This document shows positions 1 through 9,427 of a stretch of 51,404 bases of DNA, in pieces; the first letter of the stretch is position 1; each line of letters begins with the position of its first letter. A program made the position numbers and the translations under genes. The stretch covers positions 1-51,404 of the forward strand of contig MGWS01000023.1 of assembly GCA_001801105.1 (NCBI GenBank), read 5' to 3'. The notes beneath the pieces were generated by a model. It was not told the DNA's origin. It did not search any database and saw only the letters and a program-made list of their open reading frames with translations. The DNA is from Gallionellales bacterium GWA2_60_18. GTDB lineage: Bacteria > Pseudomonadota > Gammaproteobacteria > Burkholderiales > Gallionellaceae.

Positions 1-387
1 ATCGACACAAACATCCTTGTTCGTTTTTTGGTGCAGGACGACGAAGCGCAGTTTGAGAAAGCTCGCAAGCTGATCAAACGTGAAGTTTCGGCGGGAAGTC
101 GCGTGTTTGTTAACCAATTGGTGCTTATGGAAACAGAGTGGGTTTTACGTAGCCGATACTCTGTGCCAAAGAATCAGATCATCGAAACCATCTCTGGTTT
201 GCTGGATGCCAACGATGTTCTATTTGAAGATGAGCCCGCAATCGAAGAAGCCATTTTCATCTGGAAAGAATCCACCACCGGCTTTGCTGACTGTCTGATT
301 GGTGCAAAAAATCGGCGGCTGGGATGTCGAGCTACGGCGACGTTTGATTTGAAGGCATCGAAACTGCCGGGTTTCATTGCCGCATAA
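1..387 (+). CDS. PIN-domain ribonuclease toxin (VapC-like), 5' partial
   Basis: The frame is open from base 1, so the start codon lies before the window; only one or a few residues are likely missing. The visible protein begins with an IDTNILVRFL stretch, the first acidic motif of PIN domains. It continues with an acidic residue in the helix METEWVL, an FADCLIGAKN motif supplying the third acidic residue, and ATFD near the end. About 128 residues is the usual length of a VapC toxin. Members of this family cut RNA, often tRNA, and are neutralised by a small DNA-binding antitoxin usually encoded just upstream, which here would lie outside the window. The family assignment is well supported; target and activity are not shown. 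Confidence 0.85.
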   Translation: MDTNILVRFLVQDDEAQFEKARKLIKREVSAGSRVFVNQLVLMETEWVLRSRYSVPKNQIIETISGLLDANDVLFEDEPAIEEAIFIWKESTTGFADCLIGAKNRRLGCRATATFDLKASKLPGFIAA

Positions 388-700
388 CAACCCAATGCCC
401 GCTTCACGGCAAGCATCTTGTCAAGGTAACTGAGCGCTCCGTGCCAGCAACAGACCGTCAGTGGGATTGCTTTGACCGCGCGGAATTCGGCCATAGCTGA
501 CCTTGGGCCTCTAGCCAGAATTTGGCTGCAATGAGTTGTTTACCTGCCATTCCTCCACAGGTGCAATCATTGGCCGCTTCCTTCCGTAGCATAGACGCCA
601 AGTTCTGATGGCTACATCACGAAAGTAAATGTCATGCAACCATGACACCATCCGTCTTCTGGCCCGCTGGTTGGAGCGATCCAGAAATGCGAAGAATGGT
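388..700. other. intergenic stretch without a recognisable gene
   Basis: This is 313 bases between the PIN gene (plus strand) and the HNH gene (minus strand), which converge on it. I see no convincing coding frame, no strong hairpin followed by a T-run and no repeat shared with the rest of the window. It could hold weak terminators that I cannot identify. Confidence 0.5.
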
Positions 701-1777
701 TCAGATAAGTGAGCTTTGCTTGTTCTTCATGATCTCGTCAATCACGGAATAGATGTCCCCCCGCCGATAGGTGTTCATCGTCGTGGCGACGGATCCTCCG
801 TCCAGCCGGGCGACTATCGTCTCCCCCTGTTCAGCCGAGCGCGACTTGAGTATTTGCCCGGCGAGGCCAGACAGATTCTCTCGTGAGCGGGGATGGAGGG
901 GCATCACGGTGGGATCGAGCCCCTGCTCCTGGATCGCCTGCCTCACGGGGATGAAGTCCTTTGGGTTGCGCAGAGTAGGTACGGCCTCCTTGATCTCCTC
1001 GATGATCGCGTCGTGCTCCTTCAGTTTGTCGTCGTGCTCGTGAAGGCGTGGAGCGACGGCCTGCCGAATCACCTCGATGAGTGCGTCGCGGGAAACGGAG
1101 GTCTCCTGGACGGGAGAGGGCGCGTTCCTTGTGTTCAGCATCGCGGCTATAGCCCGTTCCTGCAGGTCGTAGCCCCAGTTGGTCAGCCGCTCGTAGTTCT
1201 CGTGGAACTTCTCCAATTGCTGTCTTTCGCTGGACGGGCGGGATTTGTATCCTGTGTTGCTGAACTCTTTGTCAAAGGACCTCAATTGGGCCGCCACGGC
1301 GTGCCAGCGGTACACGCCGACGCCTGAGTAGGTCATCTCGAGAGATCCTCCTGCCGAATCCTTCTTGAGGATCGCCATCCTGGCCAGGCCAGTCTCGAAG
1401 TTGACCGACATGAAGTCGGGAACAAGGAGGGCTCTGCTCCAAGACTTGGCCGACGCGTAGACGCGACCCTCGTCGCTAAGAAGATAATTCAGCTTTCCCC
1501 CGGTTGGGGAGATTTCGGAGAATTTCTCGACTTTCGTTAGCTCCTTGGTCATCTTGATGATCCCGTGCGCCGTATCGTGGCATCGTTTGCAAACTGGAAT
1601 GGTGCTGTTCGGGTGTTCCACCCCGAATTGCTTCGGGTATCGAACATGATGAACCTGCGTGGCGAAGTCTCCGCAGAACTGACAGTGCCCTCCCGTGCGG
1701 TCGAGGGCGATGTTTCGGACCTCGGTCCACTCCGAGCTCCCTAGATATTTCGAATAATCCTGTCGGCGGCGACTCAT
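701..1777 (-). CDS. HNH nuclease-like protein with zinc-binding motif, function unknown
   Basis: The product is 358 residues if translation starts at the ATG at 1777; a TTG and a GTG lie just upstream in frame. Residues about 30-75 carry CQFCGD, then QVHHVRY, then CKRCHDTAHG: the two CxxC pairs and the HH of an HNH/zinc-finger nuclease fold. The remaining 280 residues match nothing I recognise. Around residues 210-270 there is a charged helical stretch (RLHEHDDKLKEHDAIIEE) that could form a coiled coil. HNH domains cut DNA in restriction, homing and phage-packaging proteins, so a DNA-directed role is plausible, but no partner methyltransferase or phage gene is nearby. It is a lone minus-strand gene next to a PIN toxin, which suggests accessory DNA. 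Confidence 0.7.
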   Translation of the reverse strand: MSRRRQDYSKYLGSSEWTEVRNIALDRTGGHCQFCGDFATQVHHVRYPKQFGVEHPNSTIPVCKRCHDTAHGIIKMTKELTKVEKFSEISPTGGKLNYLLSDEGRVYASAKSWSRALLVPDFMSVNFETGLARMAILKKDSAGGSLEMTYSGVGVYRWHAVAAQLRSFDKEFSNTGYKSRPSSERQQLEKFHENYERLTNWGYDLQERAIAAMLNTRNAPSPVQETSVSRDALIEVIRQAVAPRLHEHDDKLKEHDAIIEEIKEAVPTLRNPKDFIPVRQAIQEQGLDPTVMPLHPRSRENLSGLAGQILKSRSAEQGETIVARLDGGSVATTMNTYRRGDIYSVIDEIMKNKQSSLI

Positions 1778-2153
1778 CAACACTGATCACTAGGTATCAA
1801 CGAGACATATATTATCAGAGCTCTGTCAGCGAGAGGTCACGGATTCGGGCGTGTCCGAATATTGTGTAATCTTTGGCCGCAATTGACATTACTCCTGCCG
1901 TTCAGCCTGACTGATGCCAACGTCAGCAAAGGCCGAACCGTGAGCATTCATGGTGATCATCCTGAATGTCAGCAACGGGTAGGAAGTAGGAGTGCAAAGG
2001 TATAACGATGACCGGCAGCTTTGGGAGCGGCTGTCATTCGCTGTGACACCCTCAACAGCCTCCCGTTTGCCTTGCCTTCAGATTTGCTTTCGGCTTGTTC
2101 AAGCCTGGTCCGCAATAAAACGGCACCACCGCCCTGTGCGGTCCACGCCGAAC
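1778..2153. other. intergenic stretch between the HNH gene and pycB
   Basis: This is 376 bases upstream of the HNH gene and downstream of pycB, so it should contain the HNH promoter and the pycB 3' end. Apart from a weak hairpin at 2128-2142 I see no gene, repeat or RNA. Short open frames here lack ribosome binding sites and family resemblance. Confidence 0.45.
2128..2142 (-). terminator. weak hairpin downstream of pycB
   Basis: On the minus strand, five-base arms ACCGC and GCGGT enclose a five-base loop, and a TTTTATT run follows a few bases later. It lies 12 bases past the pycB stop codon. The stem is short and the T-run is not adjacent, so intrinsic termination is only a possibility. Confidence 0.3.
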
Positions 2154-3989
2154 TTACTGGATCTCGATCAGGGTCTCATCCGGCGCCACGCTATCGCCCT
2201 TCTTGACGTGGACGCCGACCACTACGCCGCTGATGGGCGCCTGGATCTCGTTCTCCATCTTCATCGCCTCGATGACCAGCACGCCGTCACCCGCTTCGAC
2301 TTCGTCGCCAACCTCGACCTTGACCTCGACGATGGTGCCGGGCATGGCGGTAACCACGCAGCCCTCATGGGTCGGCTGCGGGCGGCCGACGCCGGTGGCT
2401 GAGGCGGCGACTTTCTTCCGGCCGTTGCCGGTGCCGCCGGAGACCTCGATCTCGTTCAGGGTCTCGACCACGACCTCTTCCGAGATGCCGTCCACCGAGA
2501 CATAGAATGGGCGCTGCGCCTCGCCATGGTGGCCGCTGCCGGTGAGCTTGATGTGATAGGTCTCGCCGTGCAACGTCACCTTGAACTCGTTGGGCGCGTA
2601 ACGCTCGGTGGAGGTCATCACGTCCTCCTTGGACAGCAACGGTTCGGGCTGCAGGGAGTTGGCGTTGCGTTCCTGCAGGAAGGTCTTGGCGATCTCCGGG
2701 AACATGGCGAAGGTCAGTACGTCTTCTTCGCTCTTGGCGAAGGACTCGCTCTGGATGGCGAGCTTGTTCATCTCGGGTTCGAGCAGGTCGGCCGGGCGGC
2801 AGGTCACGACCCCGGTATCGCCGACCGCCAGCTTCCTGATCTGCTCGTTGACCTTGCCGGGCGCCTTGCCGTAGTGGCCGAGCAGGTAGTTCTTGACTTC
2901 GTTGGTGACCGATTTGTAGCGCGCACCGGTCAATACGTTCATCACCGCCTGAGCGCCGACGATCTGCGAGGTCGGTGTCACCAGCGGCGGATAGCCCAGG
3001 TCTTCGCGCACGTGCGGGATCTCGGCCAGCACCTCGTTCATGCGGTTGAGCGCACCGGATTCCTTGAGCTGGCTGGACAGGTTGGAAATCATGCCGCCGG
3101 GCACCTGGTTGACCAGTACGCGCGAGTCCACGCCGGTAAAGGCGCTCTCGAATTGCCAATATTTCTGGCGCACCTCGTAGAAATAGGCGGTGACTTCCTG
3201 GATCGCGGCCAGGTCAAGTCCGGTGTCGTAGGGCGTGCCCTGCAATGCGGCGACGATGCTCTCGGTCGAGGAGTGGCTGGCGCCCTCGCCGAACGAGGAG
3301 TTGCAGGTGTCGAGGATGGTCGCGCCCGCTTCCACGCCCTTCAGGAAGGTCATGGCCGACAGGCCGGAGGTCGCATGGCTGTGCAGGTGGATCGGCACGC
3401 CGATGGCGGCGCGCATCGCCTTGACCAGTTCGAACGCGGAGTAAGGCGTGAGCAGGCCGGCCATGTCCTTGATGCAGACCGTGTCGCAACCCATGGCCTC
3501 CAGTTCGCGCGCCTGCGCGACGAACTGCGGGATGTCGTGCACCGGGCTGGTGGTATAGCTGATGCAGCCCTCGGCATGCTTGCCGGCCTTCTTGACCGCT
3601 TCGACGGAGACCTTGATGTTGCGCAGGTCGTTCATGGCGTCGAACACACGGAACACGTCGATGCCGTTGTCGGCGGCCTTGGCCACGAAAGCGCGCACCA
3701 CGTCGTCGGAATAGTGGCGATAGCCGAGCAGGTTCTGGCCGCGCAGCAGCATCTGGATGCGCGAGTTAGGCAAGGCCTTGCGCAGCTTCTTCAGGCGCTC
3801 CCACGGGTCTTCCTTGAGGAAACGCACGCAGGCATCGAAGGTCGCCCCGCCCCACGCTTCCAACGACCAGAAGCCGATGTTGTCCAGCTTGTGGCAGATG
3901 GGCAGCATGTCGTCGGTGCGCATGCGGGTCGCGATCAGGGATTGATGGCCGTCGCGCAGGACCAGTTCGGAAATGTGTGTCTTTGCCAT
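2154..3989 (-). CDS. pycB: pyruvate carboxylase subunit B (carboxyltransferase plus biotin carrier)
   Basis: The 611-residue protein starts at the ATG at 3989. It transfers the carboxyl group from carboxybiotin to pyruvate to give oxaloacetate. The N-terminal half is an HMGL-like TIM barrel (ELVLRDGHQSL near residue 10, and a KDMAGLL motif), followed by the conserved carboxylase domain. The last 75 residues are a biotinyl domain with VIEAMKMEN, whose biotin-accepting lysine is about residue 577, 35 residues from the C terminus as usual. The same architecture occurs in oxaloacetate decarboxylase alpha subunits. The neighbouring biotin carboxylase gene and the lack of membrane beta or gamma decarboxylase genes favour the anaplerotic carboxylase. 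It is 27 bases downstream of pycA, so probably co-transcribed. Confidence 0.9.
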   Translation of the reverse strand: MAKTHISELVLRDGHQSLIATRMRTDDMLPICHKLDNIGFWSLEAWGGATFDACVRFLKEDPWERLKKLRKALPNSRIQMLLRGQNLLGYRHYSDDVVRAFVAKAADNGIDVFRVFDAMNDLRNIKVSVEAVKKAGKHAEGCISYTTSPVHDIPQFVAQARELEAMGCDTVCIKDMAGLLTPYSAFELVKAMRAAIGVPIHLHSHATSGLSAMTFLKGVEAGATILDTCNSSFGEGASHSSTESIVAALQGTPYDTGLDLAAIQEVTAYFYEVRQKYWQFESAFTGVDSRVLVNQVPGGMISNLSSQLKESGALNRMNEVLAEIPHVREDLGYPPLVTPTSQIVGAQAVMNVLTGARYKSVTNEVKNYLLGHYGKAPGKVNEQIRKLAVGDTGVVTCRPADLLEPEMNKLAIQSESFAKSEEDVLTFAMFPEIAKTFLQERNANSLQPEPLLSKEDVMTSTERYAPNEFKVTLHGETYHIKLTGSGHHGEAQRPFYVSVDGISEEVVVETLNEIEVSGGTGNGRKKVAASATGVGRPQPTHEGCVVTAMPGTIVEVKVEVGDEVEAGDGVLVIEAMKMENEIQAPISGVVVGVHVKKGDSVAPDETLIEIQ

Positions 3990-4016
3990 GTCGTTAGCTT
4001 GGTTACGTAAGGTTGG

Positions 4017-5435
4017 TCAAATGCCTTCGTGCGCCGCGATGGCAGCGGCGATGGCTGCGGCCCGGAGTTCCGGCGGTATCTTGGTGGTGTATTCGATCAG
4101 TTCCGGATGGGACTCGACGAAGCCCGTATTGAAATCCGCGTTCCTGAAATCGGGATGTTTCAGTATCTCCAGATAATAGGGAATGGTCGTCTTGACCCCG
4201 TAGATCGCCATGTCGTTGAGCGCGCGGCGACCGCGCTCTACCACGCCGTCCCAGGTCAGCGCCCAGACCGTGAGCTTGGCGCACATGGAATCGAAATAAG
4301 GCGGGATGGTGTAGCCGCTGAACATGGCGGCGTCGATGCGCACGCCGGGACCGCCCGGCGCGTAATAGCGCGTGATCTTGCCATAGCTGGGCAGGAAGTT
4401 GTTCTTGGGGTCTTCCGCATTGACGCGGAACTCCATGGCGTAGCCGCGGAACCCGACGTCTTCCTGCTTATATTGCAGCTCCATGCCGTCGGCGATGCGG
4501 ATCTGCTCCTGCACGATGTCGATGCCGGTGATGGTCTCGGTCACGGTGTGCTCGACCTGGATGCGGGTGTTCATTTCCATGAAATAGAAATGATTGTCCT
4601 GATCGAGCAGGAATTCGACCGTTCCCGCGTTCTCGTAGTCCACCGCCTTGGACGCCCTCACGGCCAGTTCGCCGATGTACTCGCGCTGCGCCTGGGTGAT
4701 CTGCGGCGAAGGGGCGATCTCGATCAGCTTCTGGTTGCGGCGCTGGATGGAGCAGTCGCGCTCGAACAGGTGGATGACGTTGCCGTGGCTGTCGCCCAGC
4801 ACCTGCACCTCGATGTGGCGCGGGTTGACCACGCACTTCTCCAGGAACACCTCGGGCTTGCCGAAGGCCTTGTTGGCCTCGGAGATGACGCGCTCGTAGT
4901 TGCCGATCAGGTCTTTCTCGTTGTCGCAACGGCGGATGCCGCGCCCCCCGCCGCCGTTGGTGGCCTTGAGCATGATGGGATAGCCGATCTGTCCTGCCAC
5001 GACGCACGCCTCCCCGACATCGGCGAGATTGCCGTCGCTGCCGGGGACACAGGGAATGCCCGCCGCGATCATCGCCTTGCGCGCCAGCACCTTGTCGCCC
5101 ATCGTATGGATCACATCGGAGTTCGGGCCGATGAATTTGATATCGCGGCGGGCGCAGATTTCCGCCAGTTCGGGATTCTCGGCCAGGAAGCCGTAACCCG
5201 GATGCAGCGCATCGCAGCCGGACAGGGCCGCGATGTTGACGATGTTGTGTGCGTTCAGATAGCCGGCGACCGGCTCGGAACCGACGTGGTAGGCCTCGTC
5301 CGCCTTCTTCACATGCAGGGCATGACGATCCGCATCGGTGTAGATGGCGACCGACTTGATGCCCATTTCCGAGCACGCGCGCACGATGCGGACCGCGATT
5401 TCACCGCGGTTGGCGACGAGTATTTTCCTGATCAC
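4017..5435 (-). CDS. pycA: pyruvate carboxylase subunit A (biotin carboxylase)
   Basis: The 472-residue protein uses ATP and bicarbonate to carboxylate the biotin on PycB. Translation most likely begins at a GTG at 5435, preceded by AGGA at suitable spacing and followed by the family signature IRKILVANRGEIAVRI. Further hallmarks are the glycine-rich ATP-grasp loop KATNGGGGRGIR, the ERDCSIQRRNQK motif, and FMEMNTRIQVEHTVTE near residue 290. The length fits separate biotin carboxylase subunits (about 450-500). AccC of acetyl-CoA carboxylase is very similar, but pairing with pycB on one strand and the missing accB argue for the two-subunit pyruvate carboxylase. It is divergent from nifJ. Confidence 0.9.
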   Translation of the reverse strand: MIRKILVANRGEIAVRIVRACSEMGIKSVAIYTDADRHALHVKKADEAYHVGSEPVAGYLNAHNIVNIAALSGCDALHPGYGFLAENPELAEICARRDIKFIGPNSDVIHTMGDKVLARKAMIAAGIPCVPGSDGNLADVGEACVVAGQIGYPIMLKATNGGGGRGIRRCDNEKDLIGNYERVISEANKAFGKPEVFLEKCVVNPRHIEVQVLGDSHGNVIHLFERDCSIQRRNQKLIEIAPSPQITQAQREYIGELAVRASKAVDYENAGTVEFLLDQDNHFYFMEMNTRIQVEHTVTETITGIDIVQEQIRIADGMELQYKQEDVGFRGYAMEFRVNAEDPKNNFLPSYGKITRYYAPGGPGVRIDAAMFSGYTIPPYFDSMCAKLTVWALTWDGVVERGRRALNDMAIYGVKTTIPYYLEILKHPDFRNADFNTGFVESHPELIEYTTKIPPELRAAAIAAAIAAHEGI

Positions 5436-5712
5436 GATAATCCTGAGTCTGAACTGGATGACGGTTTGACTGGCGGTTCCGGGACCGCCGCCCGACCACC
5501 GGGCCGGGCATTATAGCGGCATCATCGCGCTGCGCTCAACGGAAAATTCGGCAGGGGAATGAAAAAGGCCGCGACTCCGGCGTATGCCCGCCATCCGACC
5601 GCATCGGAGGAATGCCCTGTGCGTCCGAGCCAGAATCGGTTTGCGGTACAGGGGGAAGATACAGCATAATTATGCCTTTCGAATATCAACCCGGGATCAC
5701 AGAGGCAAGTTC
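5436..5712. promoter_or_regulatory. divergent intergenic region between pycA and nifJ
   Basis: These 277 bases must carry the promoters for pycA (leftward) and nifJ (rightward). An AT-rich patch at about 5665-5690 (acagcataattatgcc) is a candidate -10 area for nifJ. I could not settle a -35/-10 pair or an operator by eye. Confidence 0.35.
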
Positions 5713-8700
5713 ATGCAAAAGCACATGGTTACCATCGACGGCAACGAAGCCGCCGCCTACATCGCACACCTGACCAACGAAGTGATCGCGATCTATCCGA
5801 TCACGCCGTCCTCGCCGATGGGCGAATATTCCGACGCTTGGTCGGCGGCCGGCACCCCCAACCTGTGGGGCACCGTCCCGGAAGTGATCGAGATGCAGAG
5901 CGAGGGCGGCGCTGCCGGCACGGTGCATGGCGCATTGCAGACCGGTTCGCTGACGACCACCTTCACCGCCTCGCAAGGCCTGCTGCTGATGATCCCCAAC
6001 ATGTACAAGATCGCCGGCGAATTGACGCCGTTCGTCATGCATGTGGCGGCGCGCTCGCTTGCAGCCCAGGGCCTGTCCATCTTCGGCGACCACAGCGACG
6101 TGATGTCGGCGCGCTCGACCGGTTTTGCCTACCTCGCCTCCAATACGGTGCAGGAAGCGATGGACATGGCGCTGATCGCCCAGGCCGCGACGCTGGAATC
6201 GCGCCTGCCCATCCTGCATTTCTTCGACGGTTTCCGCACCTCCCACGAGGTCGCCAAGGTCGAGCAAGTGCCGGTCGAGGTCGTGCGCGAGATGATTGAC
6301 GACAAGCTGGTGTTCGCCCACCGCGCCCGCGCATTGGCGCCGGATCATCCGGTGCTGCGCGGCACGGCACAAAACCCGGACGTGTACTTCCAGGCGCGCG
6401 AGACGGTCAATCCCTATTACGATGCCATGCCCGGCATCGTGCAGAAGGCGATGGACAAGTTCGCCAAACTCACCGGACGCCAATACAAGTTATACGAATA
6501 CGTCGGCGCAGCGGATGCCGAACGGGTGATCATCCTGATGGGTTCCGGCGCGGATGCGGCGGAAGAAACCGTGGCGCACCTGACCGCCCATGGCGAAAAG
6601 GTGGGCATCGTGAAGGTGCGCCTGTACCGCCCCTTCGCTGCCGACGAACTGCTCAAGGCTATTCCGGCCACCGCCAAGCACATCGCCGTGCTGGATCGCA
6701 CCAAGGAACCCGGCGCAGACGGCGAGCCGCTGTACAAGGATGTGATCACGGCGTTTGCCGAATCCTTCACTTCCGGCGCGGGCACGCTCACCGCCATGCC
6801 GATTGTGGTGGGCGGGCGCTACGGCCTGTCTTCCAAAGAATTCACGCCCGGCATGATCAAGGGCGTATTCGACGAGCTGAAAAAAGCCCAGCCGAAAAAC
6901 CACTTCACCGTCGGCATCAACGACGACCTCACCCACACCAGCCTGGAATGGGATGCGGATTTCCGCAACGATGCCGGTCGCGGCGTGAACCGCTGCATTT
7001 TCTACGGACTGGGCTCGGACGGCACGGTGGGCGCCAACAAGAACACCATCAAGATCATGGGCGAGGAGACTGAGCTTTACGGTCAGGGCTATTTCGTTTA
7101 CGACTCGAAAAAAGCGGGCGCGGCGACCATCTCGCACCTGCGTTTTTCACCCAAGCCTATCCATTCCCCTTACCTGATCGGCAGCAACGACGCGAATTTC
7201 ATCGGCTGCCACCAGCCGGTGTTCCTGGAGCGTTACGAGATGCTGGACTCCGCCGCCGAGGGCGCGGTGTTCCTGGTCAACACGCCGGTTGCGGCTGACA
7301 AGGTGTGGGACTTGCTGACGCAGAAGATGCAGCAGCAGATCATCGCCAAGAAGATCCAGTTCTACGTGATCGATGCCTACACCATCGCCAAGCACACCGG
7401 CATGGGCAGCCGCATCAACACCATCATGCAGACCTGTTTCTTTGCCATTTCCGGCGTATTGCCGCGCGAACTGGCGATCGAGAAGATCAAGTCTGCCGCC
7501 GAGAAGTCCTATGGCAAAAAAGGGCATGCGGTAGTGGAAGCGAACTGGAAGGCGATCGACGAGACCATCGCCAACCTGCACCAGGTGAACGTGCCTTCGG
7601 CTGCGAGCAGCACCCGCAAGATGCCCGAACCGGTTCCGGCATCCGCCCCCACATTCGTACACAAGGTCACCGCCGAGATCATGGCCGGTCGCGGCGATCG
7701 CCTGCCGGTGAGCGCGTTCCCCAACGACGGCACCTGGCCCACCGGCACCGCGATATGGGACAAGCGCAATCTGGCGCAGGAAATCCCGGTGTGGGACGAA
7801 GAATTGTGCATCTACTGCGGCAAGTGCCCGTTCGTCTGCCCGCACGCCGCCATCCGTTCCAAGGTGTTCCCGGCGGAACTGGCCAAGGATGCGCCGTCCA
7901 CCTTCAAGCACGTCCAGATCAAGGGCAAGGAATTCGAGCAGGGCATGCATGTCAGCTATCAGGTTGCGCCGGAAGATTGCACCGGTTGCATGCTGTGCGT
8001 GGATATCTGTCCGGCGGTATCCAAGACCGACGGCCACAAGGCGCTCGAGATGCGCCCGATAGCTCCGTTGCGCGAGGCAGAACGCGAAAACTTCGAGTTC
8101 TTCCTCACGCTGCCGGAATTCGACCGCGCGCAGTTGCGCACCTCGACCATCAAGGGCGCGATGATGATGCAGCCGTTGTTCGAGTTTTCCTCAGCCTGCG
8201 TCGGTTGCGGCGAAACGCCCTACATCCGCCTCGCCACCCAGTTGTTCGGCGACCGCATGGTGGTGGCCAATGCCACCGGCTGCTCTTCGATCTACGGCGG
8301 CAACCTGCCCACCACACCCTACAGCAAGAACGCCGATGGGCGCGGCCCGGCCTGGTCGAACTCGCTGTTCGAGGACAATGCCGAGTTCGGCCTGGGCTTC
8401 CGCGTCAGTATCGACAAACATAACGTGCAAGCTCTCGAACTGCTGGGGCGCATGAAAGACAGCATCGGCGCCGAACTGGCCGACGCCATTCTCAATGCCG
8501 ATCAGAGCACTGAAGCCGGCATCTTTGCCCAACGCGACCGCATCGAAACCCTGCGCGGCAAGCTGGCCGGCATCAAGTCCGCCGAGGCGCGCAATCTGGA
8601 GACCCTGGCCGACTACCTCGCCAAGAAGAGCGTATGGATCATCGGCGGCGACGGCTGGGCCTACGACATCGGCTACGGCGGCCTGGACCATGTGCTGGCC

Positions 8701-9303
8701 TCGGGGCGCAACGTCAACATCCTGGTGCTCGACACCGAGGTCTATTCCAACACCGGCGGACAGATGTCCAAGGCGACGCCGCGCGGCGCCACGGCCAAAT
8801 TCGCCGCCGGCGGCAAGACCACCGGCAAGAAGGACCTGGGGCTGATCGCCATGAGCTACGGCAACGTCTATGTCGCCCATGTCGCCTATGGCGCAAAAGA
8901 CATCCACACGCTGAAGACCTTCATCGAAGCCGAATCTTTCGACGGCCCGTCGCTGATCATTGCCTACAGCCCGTGTGTCGAGCACGGCTACGACATGAGC
9001 AAGCAACACCAGCAGCAGGAACTGGCGGTCAACTCCGGCCACTGGCCGCTGTACCGCTACGACCCGCGCCGCGAGCAGGATGGAAAGAACCCGCTCGCGC
9101 TGGATTCGCAGAAACCGTCCTCATCATTCCATGAGTTCATCAAGAACGAACCGCGCTTCCGCGGCCTGGTGAAGAAGATGGATAGCGATGATGGAAAAAT
9201 GCTGGCTTCCTACGAAGCAGACGTACAGAAACAGTACGCGATTCTCGAACACCTGGCGGGCGGCACCGGAGGCGCCTCCAGGAAAGATCCGACCGATGCA
9301 TAA
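5713..9303 (+). CDS. nifJ: pyruvate:ferredoxin (flavodoxin) oxidoreductase, single-chain
   Basis: It interconverts pyruvate plus CoA with acetyl-CoA plus CO2, passing electrons to or from ferredoxin or flavodoxin. I chose the ATG at 5713, preceded by AGAGG at 5701-5705, rather than an upstream in-frame ATG at 5584, because conserved sequence begins MQKHMVTIDGNEAAAYIAH. This gives 1196 residues, the normal length of fused PFOR. Domains in order: the pyrimidine-binding N-terminal domain, the CoA-binding region, two 4Fe-4S clusters (CIYCGKCPFVCP near residue 700 and CTGCMLCVDICP near residue 760), and a C-terminal thiamine diphosphate domain (GDGWAYDIGYGG, then VYSNTGGQMSKATPRG). CVGCGETPY supplies cysteines for the third cluster. 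It precedes ppdK on the same strand. Confidence 0.96.
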   Translation: MQKHMVTIDGNEAAAYIAHLTNEVIAIYPITPSSPMGEYSDAWSAAGTPNLWGTVPEVIEMQSEGGAAGTVHGALQTGSLTTTFTASQGLLLMIPNMYKIAGELTPFVMHVAARSLAAQGLSIFGDHSDVMSARSTGFAYLASNTVQEAMDMALIAQAATLESRLPILHFFDGFRTSHEVAKVEQVPVEVVREMIDDKLVFAHRARALAPDHPVLRGTAQNPDVYFQARETVNPYYDAMPGIVQKAMDKFAKLTGRQYKLYEYVGAADAERVIILMGSGADAAEETVAHLTAHGEKVGIVKVRLYRPFAADELLKAIPATAKHIAVLDRTKEPGADGEPLYKDVITAFAESFTSGAGTLTAMPIVVGGRYGLSSKEFTPGMIKGVFDELKKAQPKNHFTVGINDDLTHTSLEWDADFRNDAGRGVNRCIFYGLGSDGTVGANKNTIKIMGEETELYGQGYFVYDSKKAGAATISHLRFSPKPIHSPYLIGSNDANFIGCHQPVFLERYEMLDSAAEGAVFLVNTPVAADKVWDLLTQKMQQQIIAKKIQFYVIDAYTIAKHTGMGSRINTIMQTCFFAISGVLPRELAIEKIKSAAEKSYGKKGHAVVEANWKAIDETIANLHQVNVPSAASSTRKMPEPVPASAPTFVHKVTAEIMAGRGDRLPVSAFPNDGTWPTGTAIWDKRNLAQEIPVWDEELCIYCGKCPFVCPHAAIRSKVFPAELAKDAPSTFKHVQIKGKEFEQGMHVSYQVAPEDCTGCMLCVDICPAVSKTDGHKALEMRPIAPLREAERENFEFFLTLPEFDRAQLRTSTIKGAMMMQPLFEFSSACVGCGETPYIRLATQLFGDRMVVANATGCSSIYGGNLPTTPYSKNADGRGPAWSNSLFEDNAEFGLGFRVSIDKHNVQALELLGRMKDSIGAELADAILNADQSTEAGIFAQRDRIETLRGKLAGIKSAEARNLETLADYLAKKSVWIIGGDGWAYDIGYGGLDHVLASGRNVNILVLDTEVYSNTGGQMSKATPRGATAKFAAGGKTTGKKDLGLIAMSYGNVYVAHVAYGAKDIHTLKTFIEAESFDGPSLIIAYSPCVEHGYDMSKQHQQQELAVNSGHWPLYRYDPRREQDGKNPLALDSQKPSSSFHEFIKNEPRFRGLVKKMDSDDGKMLASYEADVQKQYAILEHLAGGTGGASRKDPTDA

Positions 9304-9307
9304 CCCG

Positions 9308-9334
9308 GCCTGCTCCCGCAGCACGGGAGCAGGC
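9308..9334 (+). terminator. strong hairpin after nifJ without a T-run
   Basis: Perfect 11-base arms (GCCTGCTCCCG and CGGGAGCAGGC) with a five-base loop begin five bases after the nifJ stop codon. No T-run follows, so it may protect the 3' end or pause polymerase rather than act as a full intrinsic terminator between nifJ and ppdK. Confidence 0.4.
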
Positions 9335-9427
9335 ACAGGGCGGGCAGGCTTCATCTACCCGCGCGGATTATGAAAACGGCGGACAAAAAATCCGGTAACC
9401 GGGCTAAAACTTGAACAGGGGAGTGTC

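Noticed and set aside
2154..3989. Oxaloacetate decarboxylase alpha subunit as the identity of pycB
   Set aside because: No membrane beta or gamma decarboxylase genes are nearby and a biotin carboxylase gene is directly upstream, so the anaplerotic pyruvate carboxylase is the better reading.
2526..5516. Long open frames on the plus strand opposite pycB and pycA (up to about 495 codons)
   Set aside because: They mirror GC-rich third-position bias of the real genes, lack ribosome binding sites and have Arg/His/Val-rich low-complexity products. The same holds for frames opposite sdhA, rnr, xfp and nifJ.
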